From positions 1 to 58,718 of the forward strand of contig CAMWJF010000024.1 of assembly GCA_947174505.1 (NCBI GenBank): DNA of 58,718 nt, read 5' to 3'. A program made the translations under genes and the position numbers. The notes beneath the pieces were generated by a model. That model saw only the letters and a program-made list of their open reading frames with translations, did not search any database and was not told the origin of the DNA. The stretch is from an uncultured Lachnospiraceae bacterium (lineage in GTDB: Bacteria; Bacillota; Clostridia; Lachnospirales; Lachnospiraceae). Of this stretch, positions 8,226-16,872 are shown in pieces (position 1 is the stretch's first letter; each line of letters starts with the position of its first letter).

Positions 8226-9257
8226 TTATACTGCCTCCTTTTTCAACAGACCATACAGTTTTCTGATATCCTTGTTAAAATAAATCTTTACCGCCACACG
8301 GACAAAAGTGAAAAACCGCAGCTTTCCCTTTATGAACACACGGCCCTCCAGTCGTTTCCGTTCAAAATCCCCGGCCACATTTACCTGTGGACCGAAAACC
8401 GGATACAACATACCACAGACAGCCAGAATTTTCCCGGTCGTGGCGGGATCGTCCGTGCCGATCACAAGGGCCGTCTCAAATCTGTCCGGCTTCAGACTCT
8501 TTGCTATCGTCAGAAGTTCCTTCTTACACAGGGCGAAGGACCGCTGAAACGTCTCCCCCTCTATCACACCCCTGTAATACTCTATAGTATCCGATATAGA
8601 CCTTATTTTATCACAGATATTTTGTATTGTGTACTGTATATTTTCGAAGATACTCCTAATTTTTTCGAAGATACCGCGGAGAATCTTCGGGATCGAACGC
8701 AGTTTCTCCCACCATGCCGGCTTTTTACCGGGTTCCACGGTGGTTTCCCCGTCCACCGCCTGCGCGGTCCCTTTTTCATCGCCTTTTGTCACGCCGGAAG
8801 ATACCGTCTCTTCTGCCGTCCGTATTTCTTCGTTTTTCCGCTCGTCTCCTGTCGAATCCCCTGTCCCGCCACTCTCCGCCTCCCGGGCGGTCGGCAGTTT
8901 TTCTGTCTTTCGTCTCTTCCCCGCTTCACTGTCTTTTCCATTGCCCGGCTCATCCGCTTTTGCGCTGCCGCGGCGTCTTTTCCGCTTTGGAAGACGGAAA
9001 ACCGTAAAAAGCATAAGGCGCGCCCGCACAGACAGACTCCCGGCAAAGCAAACCAGCACGTTCACGAAATGGAAAAGCCAGGTAATCTTCACCGTGGCGG
9101 CCACAGGAGGCTCTTCCGCCCCCTCTTTCCTAACCACCTCGATCCGGTAACGGACCGGCACAAAGAGCGCGCAGACAATGCCCAGAACCAGCACCCCGAG
9201 AACGCACAAAAGCAGGATCCCTATGATCTTTAAAATTAACAGAAGAATATGTAGCAT
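8226..9257 (-). CDS. DUF2953 (YtfI-like) membrane protein
   Basis: 343 residues. One N-terminal membrane segment (about 4-34) is followed by a region starting PVRYRIEV. A long charged, low-complexity spacer follows (about 90-175: many K, R, E, G), then a C-terminal domain containing CKKELLTIAKSLKPDRFE and the GTDDPATTGKILAV stretch characteristic of DUF2953. DUF2953 is the usual partner of GerW in spore formers; the spacer is unusually long and basic/acidic. TTGGAG precedes ATG 9257. Role probably in the spore or forespore envelope (inference from partner). Confidence 0.85.
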   Translation of the reverse strand: MLHILLLILKIIGILLLCVLGVLVLGIVCALFVPVRYRIEVVRKEGAEEPPVAATVKITWLFHFVNVLVCFAGSLSVRARLMLFTVFRLPKRKRRRGSAKADEPGNGKDSEAGKRRKTEKLPTAREAESGGTGDSTGDERKNEEIRTAEETVSSGVTKGDEKGTAQAVDGETTVEPGKKPAWWEKLRSIPKILRGIFEKIRSIFENIQYTIQNICDKIRSISDTIEYYRGVIEGETFQRSFALCKKELLTIAKSLKPDRFETALVIGTDDPATTGKILAVCGMLYPVFGPQVNVAGDFERKRLEGRVFIKGKLRFFTFVRVAVKIYFNKDIRKLYGLLKKEAV

Positions 9258-9325
9258 TTTTTCTCCAAGTATCCGGTTTCAGGCCGTCCGCAGACGCCAA
9301 TTTACTGTAAAATCCTAACCTTAAA

Positions 9326-9688
9326 TCATGACTGCGCACTTACCGCGCTGTCTGTATATTCGCTTTGAAAATTCTCCGGGTCTACCCCGGAAAGATACGC
9401 CACAAGCTGCGCCTGTCCCGTAGCTGCAAGCGATTCCTGCGCAATCTGCTCGATCAAGTCAAAAGCCTCCTCCCTTCCGTTTGCCAGTCCGACAATGCAT
9501 CTCGGGGGATTTTCCTTATAATACCACTGGGAAAGCATCAGACTGTGGTAAACCGCAAGCCGCTCCGTCTCCCCGTCGTAGGCGATCACATAAAGCCACG
9601 GCTGTTTTTTATGGCGTTTCAGTTTCTTTATGGCCTTTTCCGGCTTTTTTACAGTATCCCCAATATAGAGGTTTTTATAAAACTTCAT
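9326..9688 (-). CDS. Conserved hypothetical protein, 120 residues
   Basis: No family recognised with confidence. Basic N-terminus (KKPEKAIKKLKRHKKQ), then a mixed alpha/beta part containing WLYVIAYDGETERLAVYHS and PPRCIVGLANGREEAFDL, ending with a polar tail. No signal peptide or membrane segment, so probably cytoplasmic. AAGGG lies about 7 bases before ATG 9688. Co-directional with the DUF2953/gerW genes 68 bases downstream, so it may belong to their transcript. Confidence 0.75.
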   Translation of the reverse strand: MKFYKNLYIGDTVKKPEKAIKKLKRHKKQPWLYVIAYDGETERLAVYHSLMLSQWYYKENPPRCIVGLANGREEAFDLIEQIAQESLAATGQAQLVAYLSGVDPENFQSEYTDSAVSAQS

Positions 9689-9724
9689 TTGTTACCCTTT
9701 GATTTCCCCATTAACACGTTATGA

Positions 9725-9759
9725 CACCGTATTTCTGCGGTGCAGACTGTAGAGTCTGC
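9725..9759. other. Two adjacent short hairpins
   Basis: CACCG/CGGTG (9725-9742) and GCAGACT/AGTCTGC with a 4-base loop (9742-9759), sharing one base. They lie between the DUF6472 gene and the 120-residue gene. No T-run on either side, so not clear terminators. Confidence 0.5.
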
Positions 9760-9824
9760 GTCTAGTATATCACATTCAAATATAATAAGACAGAAAAATT
9801 TCCCGCGTCGTTCATATCTGCCGT

Positions 9825-9998
9825 TTACATCTGCTTTCTTACCACCGCATATTCATCATCGCGCTGGTAGAACGGGCATGCAAAGCTCCCGCCCTGCAGG
9901 AAATGGCTCATATCGTCCTCGTCCAGATCCACCATACAGACATAATACTCGTAATCCTCATCATACTGATAATTGCTGCATGTATCACAAATGCTCAT
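9825..9998 (-). CDS. DUF6472-type small acidic protein, 57 residues
   Basis: Starts MSICDTCSNYQYDEDYEYY. It has a CDTC pair near the N-terminus, a second Cys at about 21 (YVCMVDLDEDDM) and a fourth in FACPFY, then ends DEYAVVRKQM. Four cysteines in an acidic 57-residue chain suggest a small zinc or redox-active fold. This matches my recollection of DUF6472 proteins common in Lachnospiraceae; function unknown. The gene is short but has a clear start, a good codon pattern and operon position (first of the run toward gerW). Confidence 0.75.
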   Translation of the reverse strand: MSICDTCSNYQYDEDYEYYVCMVDLDEDDMSHFLQGGSFACPFYQRDDEYAVVRKQM

Positions 9999-10107
9999 AC
10001 TGACCTGCCTTTCCCATATTTTTCTGTGTTACGCTTCCCCTCTGGACCAATCTGTACCGCTTTTTGTGCACTGTATGCCGTTTTGCGCATAACGCCGCAA
10101 GAAATGA

Positions 10108-10135
10108 TTGACTTCTCAGACAGAAGTTTTATACT
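10108..10135 (+). promoter_or_regulatory. Promoter of the HD-GYP gene
   Basis: TTGACT (10108-10113) and TATACT (10130-10135) with a 16-base spacer, about 100 bases upstream of the start codon. Confidence 0.6.
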
Positions 10136-10235
10136 AAATATGTACGTTATTCTTACATATCAAATATTTTACCACTATATATAGGGATCTGCGCAGTCCT
10201 TTTCTGTACAGCCCCACAGAAACGGAGGTTTTCTT

Positions 10236-11297
10236 ATGAAAGATGTAGCCCGCATGACACTGGAAGAAGGCATGGTAATCGGCGAGGATATCTACAGCTA
10301 CCAGAATGAGCTGATCATTCCGAAGGACACTGTGGTGGACAAAAAAGTGCTTAAAAAACTGGAGCACCACTCCATCATCTGCGTCACGGTAAAAGAAGAC
10401 ATCGACTTCGCCACCACACACTTCGAAAAGGTGCGCCTTAGCAAGGAATTTCAGACCTTCCAGCTTACCTACAACAACTGTATGCCCATCTATGCCAAAC
10501 TGATGAACCGTTTCGCTGAAACGGGCGTCTGGAAAAACACCGGCCAGCTGAATGATATCTATCTGAAAATTGCGACCTGCGCAAAAACCGGGGAGTCGCT
10601 TCTCGATTTCCTGTACAACATGCTGCCGAGGGAAGATACCATGACCCATGCCCACTGTCTCAATTCCGCGCTGCTCGCCGGTGTGTTCGGGACATGGTGG
10701 GGACTCTCCCATGAAGATGTGCTTCTGCTGATCCAGTGCGCTTTCTTCTACGACATCGGAAAGCTGAAACTGCCACAGGATCTTCTCTGGAAATCCGAGA
10801 AACTGACTGATCTGGAATACACCAAACTGAAAACGCACACCATGCTTGGCTTCGATCTTTTAAAGGACCAGCCCGAAATCAGCGGGACGATCATCAAAGC
10901 GACGCTCCAGCACCATGAGCGCTGCGACGGTTCCGGCTATCCTTCCAGGCTGCGGGGCGACAAGATCGACGTCTTCGCCAAATACATAGCTGTCATAGAC
11001 GCCTACGAGGCCATGACCTCCGCACGCACCTACAGGCAGCCCCTGCATCCCTTCCAGGTCATTGAAAACTTTGAGCGGGAAGGCTATGAGAAATACGAGA
11101 AAGCGATCCTGCAGCCCATCCTCTACCACATAGCAGCCACCCAGCTCGGCTTTATGGTGCGCTTAAGCAACGACGAGGAGGCGAAGGTGACTACCATCAA
11201 TAAAGATAATCTGGCAAGACCGCTCTTAAAGCGTGAGAACGGAAGCTTCATCGACCTTTCCTCGAATCCTGAGCTTAAAATAACCGCAATTTTTTAA
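10236..11297 (+). CDS. HD-GYP domain protein with altered HD dyad
   Basis: 353 residues. HD-GYP proteins normally hydrolyse cyclic di-GMP with a bimetal site. Here the GYP part is canonical (HHERCDGSGYP at about residues 226-236) and the helix THAHCLN (about 137-143) is present. The HD dyad reads FYDIGK, with Tyr172 in place of the metal-binding His. An N-terminal domain of about 110 residues (MTLEEGMVIGEDIY) resembles the usual partner region in this clostridial group. Activity is therefore uncertain; it could be a degenerate c-di-GMP receptor (inference). GGAGG lies 8 bases before ATG 10236, and its own promoter and terminator are visible. A PilZ protein is encoded at 50409-50750. Confidence 0.88.
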   Translation: MKDVARMTLEEGMVIGEDIYSYQNELIIPKDTVVDKKVLKKLEHHSIICVTVKEDIDFATTHFEKVRLSKEFQTFQLTYNNCMPIYAKLMNRFAETGVWKNTGQLNDIYLKIATCAKTGESLLDFLYNMLPREDTMTHAHCLNSALLAGVFGTWWGLSHEDVLLLIQCAFFYDIGKLKLPQDLLWKSEKLTDLEYTKLKTHTMLGFDLLKDQPEISGTIIKATLQHHERCDGSGYPSRLRGDKIDVFAKYIAVIDAYEAMTSARTYRQPLHPFQVIENFEREGYEKYEKAILQPILYHIAATQLGFMVRLSNDEEAKVTTINKDNLARPLLKRENGSFIDLSSNPELKITAIF

Positions 11298-11310
11298 AAG
11301 CAGTCCCAGA

Positions 11311-11336
11311 ACCGGATGCCCTAGCATCCGGTTTTT
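11311..11336 (+). terminator. Terminator of the HD-GYP gene
   Basis: ACCGGATGC/GCATCCGGT, 9-bp perfect stem with a CCTA loop, running into TTTTT. Confidence 0.92.
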
Positions 11337-11373
11337 ATTCTATGGGAAATTGCGACAGTGTAAACCATTCAAG

Positions 11374-11435
11374 GAGAATGCGGAGCATTCTCAGAGTCTG
11401 CCGCAGGCATACTCTTAATGTTCGCTGCCGAGCGA
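11374..11435. repeat. Cluster of three short palindromes
   Basis: Three hairpins in a row: GAGAATGC-GGA-GCATTCTC (11374-11392), GAGTCTGCC-GCA-GGCATACTC (11394-11414, one mismatch) and TCGCT-GCCG-AGCGA (11422-11435, followed by CGATTTTTTA). The first resembles the 3' hairpin of the dispersed repeat seen at 2193, 14319 and 48535. They lie between converging genes, HD-GYP and the PBP. Confidence 0.6.
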
Positions 11436-11492
11436 CGATTTTTTACTATGTCTGTTAGTAATCGTTTCTTCTTTCTCCGCTGTGCTTTCCCG

Positions 11493-12980
11493 TCACTGCG
11501 CAAAACAGGCGTCCAGAATCCGCTTCGCAATGGGCACGGCATAATCTCCGCCGCTGCCCGCCCCCTCTATGATGATCGTCACACATACCTGCGGCTCCTC
11601 CACCGGGGCGAAGCCCGTAAACCATGCGTGGGAATCGGTCTTGACCTGATTGTACTCCGCGGATCCGGTTTTTCCGGCCGCCGTGTAGGAAAGTCCTGAA
11701 AGCCTCGTGCCGGTACCGCTCTTTACCACTTCCTCCATCAGCCCCGTCATAATCTGCGCCTCCTCCTCACTCATAAGCCGCTTGTATGAGCTGGGGGAAA
11801 ACTGCTTCACCACCGTTCTGTCGCTGGTTTCCACCCGTTCCAGAAGATATGGCTTCATCAGCATACCGCCGTTGGCGATAGCGCAGGTAATCATGTTGAG
11901 CTGCAGGGGCGTCATCTGTGTGGTTCCCTGCCCGATAGACGCCTGCATCACATCCGCGTCCGGAGTATCCGCGTCTATGACCAGCTTACTCTGATTATAG
12001 GCAAAATCCACCTTCAGCTCCCCGTTAAACAGCAGCCCGTCCAGCGTGTTCCCGAATTTCTCCCGATCCAGCGAAAGGCCAATGCTGGCAAAGGCGGAAT
12101 TACAGGATTTTGCAAAAGCCTTGGAAAAATCCTCGCTTCCGTGGGCCGTACCGTGATAACAGTTGATTCTCTCCGCCCCATAGGTGAATCTTCCGTCGCA
12201 CTGGTACCTGAACTGACTGTATGAATCCATATTTTCCCTGATATATTCCAGCGCCGTCACAATCTTGAAGGTGGAGCCGGGCGGATATAAGCCCTGCGTC
12301 ACCCGGTTTAGCAGGACGCTGCTCTCCTTGTCGGCGATCAGCCCGTCCCAGATCGCGTCAATTTCATTCGGATCAAAGTCCGGCTTCGAAACCATGGCCA
12401 GAATCCGCCCTGTGGATGGCTCCGACACAATCACCGCACCGCTGTAAATGCCGAGGGAATCATAGGCAATCTGCTGCAAATCCACATCCAGCGTGGTAAT
12501 CGCGCTGTCTCCCGGATACTTTTCCCCGGCCACGTCGCTTGCCACTTTCTCGGAGAGTCTGGTGTTGGAGTTGATCAGGTAATAATTTGCCTGCGCCTCT
12601 ATGCCGAACTTTCCGTTGGAGGCATAACCCACCGCATGGGAGAACATATTGGCGTAAGGATATACCCTGACTTCCTCCCCCTCAGCGTCCGTCGCCGTCT
12701 CCGCAAGAATCTGGCCGCCCGCCGCGTAAATCGTGCCCCTGCTGTTCTGGGCAATCAGGATCTCCTGCCGACTGTTGTAGCTGTTATTCATCAGCGTCTG
12801 CCTGTGGGTGACCGCATAATGGCACGTATAGCCCATCATCACAAAAAACAGGCCCACAAAGAACCAGGTAACCGTCATAATCTGCCGGTTACGCTTCTTC
12901 CTCGTCTTCCCGGTCCTGCGGTTCGTCTCCCGCTCTTCGCTCACGCTTCTTTCCGTTTTTTCGTTTTCTGTTCTTGGCAC
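11493..12980 (-). CDS. Class B penicillin-binding protein (transpeptidase)
   Basis: 495 residues. Monofunctional peptidoglycan transpeptidase acting outside the membrane with its FtsW/RodA partner encoded immediately upstream. One N-terminal membrane anchor (about 35-58) follows a charged cytoplasmic tail. Active-site motifs: SxxK as PPGSTFK (Ser236-Lys239), SxN as SCN (292-294), KTG as AGKTGSAE (437-439). The start is GTG at 12980 with AGGAG 6 bases upstream, so the gene overlaps ftsW/rodA by 92 bases; a later ATG at 12878 would avoid the overlap but lacks a comparable ribosome site. Resembles the PbpA-type class B enzymes paired with FtsW in clostridia. Confidence 0.93.
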   Translation of the reverse strand: MPRTENEKTERSVSEERETNRRTGKTRKKRNRQIMTVTWFFVGLFFVMMGYTCHYAVTHRQTLMNNSYNSRQEILIAQNSRGTIYAAGGQILAETATDAEGEEVRVYPYANMFSHAVGYASNGKFGIEAQANYYLINSNTRLSEKVASDVAGEKYPGDSAITTLDVDLQQIAYDSLGIYSGAVIVSEPSTGRILAMVSKPDFDPNEIDAIWDGLIADKESSVLLNRVTQGLYPPGSTFKIVTALEYIRENMDSYSQFRYQCDGRFTYGAERINCYHGTAHGSEDFSKAFAKSCNSAFASIGLSLDREKFGNTLDGLLFNGELKVDFAYNQSKLVIDADTPDADVMQASIGQGTTQMTPLQLNMITCAIANGGMLMKPYLLERVETSDRTVVKQFSPSSYKRLMSEEEAQIMTGLMEEVVKSGTGTRLSGLSYTAAGKTGSAEYNQVKTDSHAWFTGFAPVEEPQVCVTIIIEGAGSGGDYAVPIAKRILDACFAQ

Positions 12981-14304
12981 GTCTGTCTCCTTCGTCCCGC
13001 CTGATAATATAAAGTCCTTCTATGATAAAAAACATGACCAGTGTGGTCAATACCGAACTGCCGCCATAGCTGATAAAAGGCAGCGTCACACCCGTCATGG
13101 GGATAAACTTGGTTCCCCCGCCAATGGTCAGGAACACCTGAAAAATGTAGGTTACGCCCAGACCGAAGGCAATCAGCCTGTAAAACCGGTCCTGCAGCTT
13201 TAAGGCGATGTTCATGCACATGATAAAGCTGCTGATGCAGATCAGAATGAGGCACATGGAAAAGAGAATGCCCAGCTCCTCCGCTACCGCCGAAAAGACA
13301 AAATCCGCTTCCACCAGCGGAATCGATGTGGGATTTCCACGGAAAAGCCCCAGACCGAACCACCCGCCGCTGCTGATGCCAAACAGCGACTGGGTAATCT
13401 GGAACCCCGCGTCGTCAATGCAGCTAAAGGGATCCCTCCACGCCTGCACGCGCACCTGCACATGGGAAAACATCCGATAGGCGACGACCGCCGCCCCAGT
13501 ACCGCCCGCCGCTCCCAGAAAGAGGTAAATCCATCTGCCCGTGGCGATAAACGTCATAAATACATAAACCACAAAGAAAATCAGCGCGCTCCCCAGATCC
13601 TTGGATGCCACCAGAATCAGCACATGGGCTCCCGCCAGCACCGCCGTCACCGCCACCCGCAGAAAATCCCACGAATCGCCAAAAGCGCTCGCCACAAAAA
13701 AGACAAAGAGAACTTTCACAAACTCCGAAGGCTGGAAGGTGATTCCCGCCAGAGAATAAGATATTTTAGAGCCGTAGGTGACTGAGCCCAGAATCAGCAC
13801 CACGCCCAGAGCCGCAATGCCCACCCCGGCGTAAACCCATGTCAGACTCTTCAAAAATTTCAGATTGCGGATAAAGAAGGGAACCGCCATGCCGATGATG
13901 ATGGACGCCGTCACGATGAAAAACTGCTTGATCGCCCGCTCGTAGGACAGCCGTGTAAGAATCACGAAGCCGACGCTTAAAAGTATACACATATTGTTGA
14001 TGATCAGCAGATTTCCCTTCGGATAAATCATACGGAACAGCATGACCGTGGAAAACAGGAGAATCTGCTGCAGCACATAAAAGAGCAGATATTCAATCTT
14101 CCCCGTCTCGAAGCAGATCACAAGAAAGCACGAAAAATGCACCAGAAACATCCAGATGCTCTGGCGGAAATACCCGGCTTTGCGCCGTTCCTCCTCCTGA
14201 AACCGGAACACCAGAAAGCATTCCAGCGTATAACAGGCAATAAATAATGTAATAAAATATTTAGAAAGCTCTGTGATATACAGCTCCATAATCGCCACCA
14301 TCAT
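12889..14304 (-). CDS. FtsW/RodA/SpoVE family peptidoglycan polymerase
   Basis: SEDS glycosyltransferase that polymerises lipid II together with the class B PBP downstream. 471 residues with about ten hydrophobic segments. Family signatures: FQPSEFVKVLFVFF, SKDLGSALIFF, WFGLGLFRG, ADFVFSAVAEELG and the C-terminal PMTGVTLPFISYGGSS. A strongly charged tail (about residues 435-471, K/R/E-rich) overlaps the PBP gene. The start could be 14304 or the ATG 15 bases inside (14289, beginning MELYITELSKYF), which has GGTGG upstream and looks more like relatives. A partial dispersed repeat precedes it. Confidence 0.94.
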   Translation of the reverse strand: MMVAIMELYITELSKYFITLFIACYTLECFLVFRFQEEERRKAGYFRQSIWMFLVHFSCFLVICFETGKIEYLLFYVLQQILLFSTVMLFRMIYPKGNLLIINNMCILLSVGFVILTRLSYERAIKQFFIVTASIIIGMAVPFFIRNLKFLKSLTWVYAGVGIAALGVVLILGSVTYGSKISYSLAGITFQPSEFVKVLFVFFVASAFGDSWDFLRVAVTAVLAGAHVLILVASKDLGSALIFFVVYVFMTFIATGRWIYLFLGAAGGTGAAVVAYRMFSHVQVRVQAWRDPFSCIDDAGFQITQSLFGISSGGWFGLGLFRGNPTSIPLVEADFVFSAVAEELGILFSMCLILICISSFIMCMNIALKLQDRFYRLIAFGLGVTYIFQVFLTIGGGTKFIPMTGVTLPFISYGGSSVLTTLVMFFIIEGLYIIRRDEGDRRAKNRKRKNGKKRERRAGDEPQDREDEEEA

Positions 14305-14318
14305 TCCATGTCACTACA

Positions 14319-14365
14319 GAAAATACCGGTTTTCAGGCATTCTCTGACGTGAGAAGACTTCCCAC
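14319..14365 (-). repeat. Structured intercistronic repeat, partial copy C (U32-ftsW gap)
   Basis: On the minus strand, directly after the U32 stop, GTGGGAAG/CTTCTCAC is followed by the 3' hairpin GAGAATGCC-(7)-GGTATTTTC. The latter matches copy B at 48535 (GAGAATGCCTGAAA shared). The internal hairpins of copies A and B are absent here. It ends about 15 bases before the ftsW/rodA start. Confidence 0.65.
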
Positions 14366-14366
14366 A

Positions 14367-16757
14367 TTATTCAACGCCTCTCTTGCAGTGTCCTGTCGTA
14401 TAGTCTGTAAAGGGGAACGCCCCCTCCAAAATCTGCCTGCACTGTGTCCCGTCCTCTGTGGTAAAGTCATAACGCAGCGCGTCCGCGCCGATCCTCTCCC
14501 GCGCCTTCCCCGCCCCGTGCAGGGAGTAGGGAACGCAGTTATATATGATATTATAACAGTGATCGCAATTTATCTCCACCTGAAATGTTCGCCCCAGACG
14601 GTCTTTCAGCATAAGCTGCCGGTTCTGTCCCTCTCCCGTGCCGCAAAGCCCGGCTGTCTTCTGCACGCAGTTGGCCGCCACCATCATGGGAATCCGGCTG
14701 TAGGCAATCAGGCTTGCAGCCATCCCCCGCTCTCCGGCTGCCCTGACAAGATGGGCCGCCTCCCCCGCATTCAGTTCATAAGGAAGCGTAATCTCCGCCG
14801 AAAAATCCCGGAAAAACCGAAGCGCATCCGCATTGAAGCAGTAAAGCCCTGCATCCGGCACGATCCCGCAGGCCGCCTGGCCGTTCTCCCGTTCCCGGCA
14901 GACCTTCCGCGCCCATGCCAGCCCTTCCAGACCGCGGACCAGGAAGCCCCGGATCAAAGGCCCCGTCTGTCCAAGCGCCTCCGCCAGCCGCCGCAGATAA
15001 GCCTCATCCCGCTCCCGCAGAATATAGGGCAGCGCCAGATAGAAGACCGGCCTTTCCTCCCCACCTGGTTTCCTGGCCGCCTCCTCTGCCATCCCCGTAA
15101 TTTCCGCATATGACTTCATAAAAAGGCCGCTTTCTATATAAATCCGCCTGCAGCCGCCCCATTCGAGAACTGCCCGCAGCTGTCCGCAAGAGCTGACTGT
15201 CACATCGACAGCAGGATTTGCCGTCATGGGCCTTCCTTTGGCAGTTTTTTCTGCCCCGGCCTCTGTGCAAGTGCCATTCTCCATTGACTGACCAAGTCTG
15301 TCAATTTTGTTTTCACTATCACAACTTTTCTCAGGCCGCAGGGACGCCGTCTGACGGTCGGTTTTCCCCCGGCTTTCTGCCACAGCCGCCTCGAAAGCCT
15401 CCACCGCCGACCGCCGCAGCTCATTTAATGCCCGGACAGGTACAAAGCATGCGCCCTCCATGACAATCTCACAGTCTTCCACAAGCAAAAAGCTGTCCCC
15501 TGTCTTACAGAGCCGTTTTCTCACTTCCTCCTCTGACAGCGGCGCATTCTTCGCGGGCTGCACCGTCTCTCCTGTCATTTCAACCGAGGGCCGCGTCGTC
15601 TCCGGCGGTTTTTCTTCCGCAGCAGAACGCATCGTCCCTGTCGCTTCATGCCTGCACTGCTTCTCCGATGAGCCGCTTTCTGCTTCGCTAACCGACTCCA
15701 TCCGCAGCCGCATGGCTTCGCCCGCTTTTACCTGCGCCCGTATCCGAACCGGTATTTTATCCGGCTCTCTGATATAGCGTTCCCTTATCTCCGAGAGCAG
15801 CGCCTCGTCACAGCCCTCGTAGCCGGGCTTTTCCAGCGTAATCATCTCTTTTCCGTTGTGCCGTTCATAGTAGCCTGTCTGAATCTCACTGCGGATATAG
15901 AGGCGGCGTAGCCTGTCCATATCTTCAGCTGCCACCCGATAGCCCGCAGGACCCTCCCTGTAATAGAGATCGATATATTTGCGGTATATTGCCGTAACGC
16001 CCGCCGCATACTCCGGCCGCTTCATCCGTCCCTCAATCTTAAAGGAGTCGATCCCGGCCTCCAGCAGCGCCGGGAGGTACGCCAATGTACACATATCTTT
16101 CAGACTTAAGGGATAGCCGCTCCCGGAAAGCCGTTTTTTTCCGTCATAAATCTCATAGGGCAGCCTGCAGGGCTGGGCGCACCGCCCGCGGTTTCCGCTC
16201 CTGCCGCCTAAAATACTGCTGAACAGACACTGCCCCGAATAGCAGTAGCACATGGCGCCGTGAATGAAGCATTCCACCTCCACACCCGCCTCTTCCCGGA
16301 TTTTCCTCACTTCCTCCAGAGAAAGCTCCCTGGCAGGCACAATGCGGACCGCTCCCTGTTCCTTTAGGAGCGACGCACCCTGTGCCCCGGTCACCGTCAT
16401 CTGCGTGCTCACATGCAGGGGCAGCCCCGGAAAATGTTCCCTGATAAAGCAAAACACACCGAAGTCCTGCACAATCACGCCGTCCAGTCCCGCCCCGTAA
16501 AAAGGCAGCAGATACTCGTGGAGGGCCGCCATCTCACGCTCCTTTAACAGCGTATTTACCGTCAGGTATATCTTTTTTCCGTAAAAATGGGCAACCCGAA
16601 GCGCACGGATTATCTCCTCTGCCGTGAAATTATCCGCGTATGCCCGGGCGCCGAACCGCTGTCCACCCAGATATACCGCGTCCGCCCCGGCGTTTACCGC
16701 CCCCAGAAAGGCCTCATAGCTCCCCGCCGGCGCAAGCAGCTCCACATATTCTCCCAT
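14367..16757 (-). CDS. U32 family peptidase / RNA-modification-type protein with DUF3656
   Basis: 796 residues. U32 proteins are annotated as collagenase-like peptidases; better-studied members (RlhA, TrhP) are needed for hydroxylation of rRNA or tRNA bases. N-terminal U32 domain (about 1-300): LLAPAGSYEAFLGAVNAGAD and the cysteine cluster MCYCYSGQCLFSS ... GRCAQPCR (about residues 168-198), then SLKDMCTLAYLPALLEAGIDSFKIEGRMK. Beyond 350 lies the long C-terminal part (DUF3656 type) with a low-complexity charged insert near 385-510. GGAG lies 7 bases before ATG 16757. The zapA terminator lies just upstream, so it probably has its own promoter. Confidence 0.88.
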   Translation of the reverse strand: MGEYVELLAPAGSYEAFLGAVNAGADAVYLGGQRFGARAYADNFTAEEIIRALRVAHFYGKKIYLTVNTLLKEREMAALHEYLLPFYGAGLDGVIVQDFGVFCFIREHFPGLPLHVSTQMTVTGAQGASLLKEQGAVRIVPARELSLEEVRKIREEAGVEVECFIHGAMCYCYSGQCLFSSILGGRSGNRGRCAQPCRLPYEIYDGKKRLSGSGYPLSLKDMCTLAYLPALLEAGIDSFKIEGRMKRPEYAAGVTAIYRKYIDLYYREGPAGYRVAAEDMDRLRRLYIRSEIQTGYYERHNGKEMITLEKPGYEGCDEALLSEIRERYIREPDKIPVRIRAQVKAGEAMRLRMESVSEAESGSSEKQCRHEATGTMRSAAEEKPPETTRPSVEMTGETVQPAKNAPLSEEEVRKRLCKTGDSFLLVEDCEIVMEGACFVPVRALNELRRSAVEAFEAAVAESRGKTDRQTASLRPEKSCDSENKIDRLGQSMENGTCTEAGAEKTAKGRPMTANPAVDVTVSSCGQLRAVLEWGGCRRIYIESGLFMKSYAEITGMAEEAARKPGGEERPVFYLALPYILRERDEAYLRRLAEALGQTGPLIRGFLVRGLEGLAWARKVCRERENGQAACGIVPDAGLYCFNADALRFFRDFSAEITLPYELNAGEAAHLVRAAGERGMAASLIAYSRIPMMVAANCVQKTAGLCGTGEGQNRQLMLKDRLGRTFQVEINCDHCYNIIYNCVPYSLHGAGKARERIGADALRYDFTTEDGTQCRQILEGAFPFTDYTTGHCKRGVE

Positions 16758-16824
16758 ATCGTCACTCCGCTTTTGATTTCCTATTGAGTAAAAAGGATTA
16801 AAAAAACGAGCAGGCCCGCAAGGT

Positions 16825-16851
16825 AAAAAGAGCAGACCCTGGGATCTGCTC
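16825..16851 (-). terminator. Terminator of zapA
   Basis: Minus strand GAGCAGA-(8)-TCTGCTC followed by TTTTT, 22 bases past the zapA stop. Confidence 0.88.
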
Positions 16852-16872
16852 CATACTTTCTATGCACCTGTT

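Noticed and set aside
7692..9233. 513-codon open frame on the plus strand
   Set aside because: Antisense to gerW and the DUF2953 gene; composition follows the other strand and there is no recognisable domain.
14349..15113. 254-codon plus-strand frame
   Set aside because: Antisense to the U32 gene; Pro/Arg-rich as expected from reading the opposite strand of GC-rich DNA.
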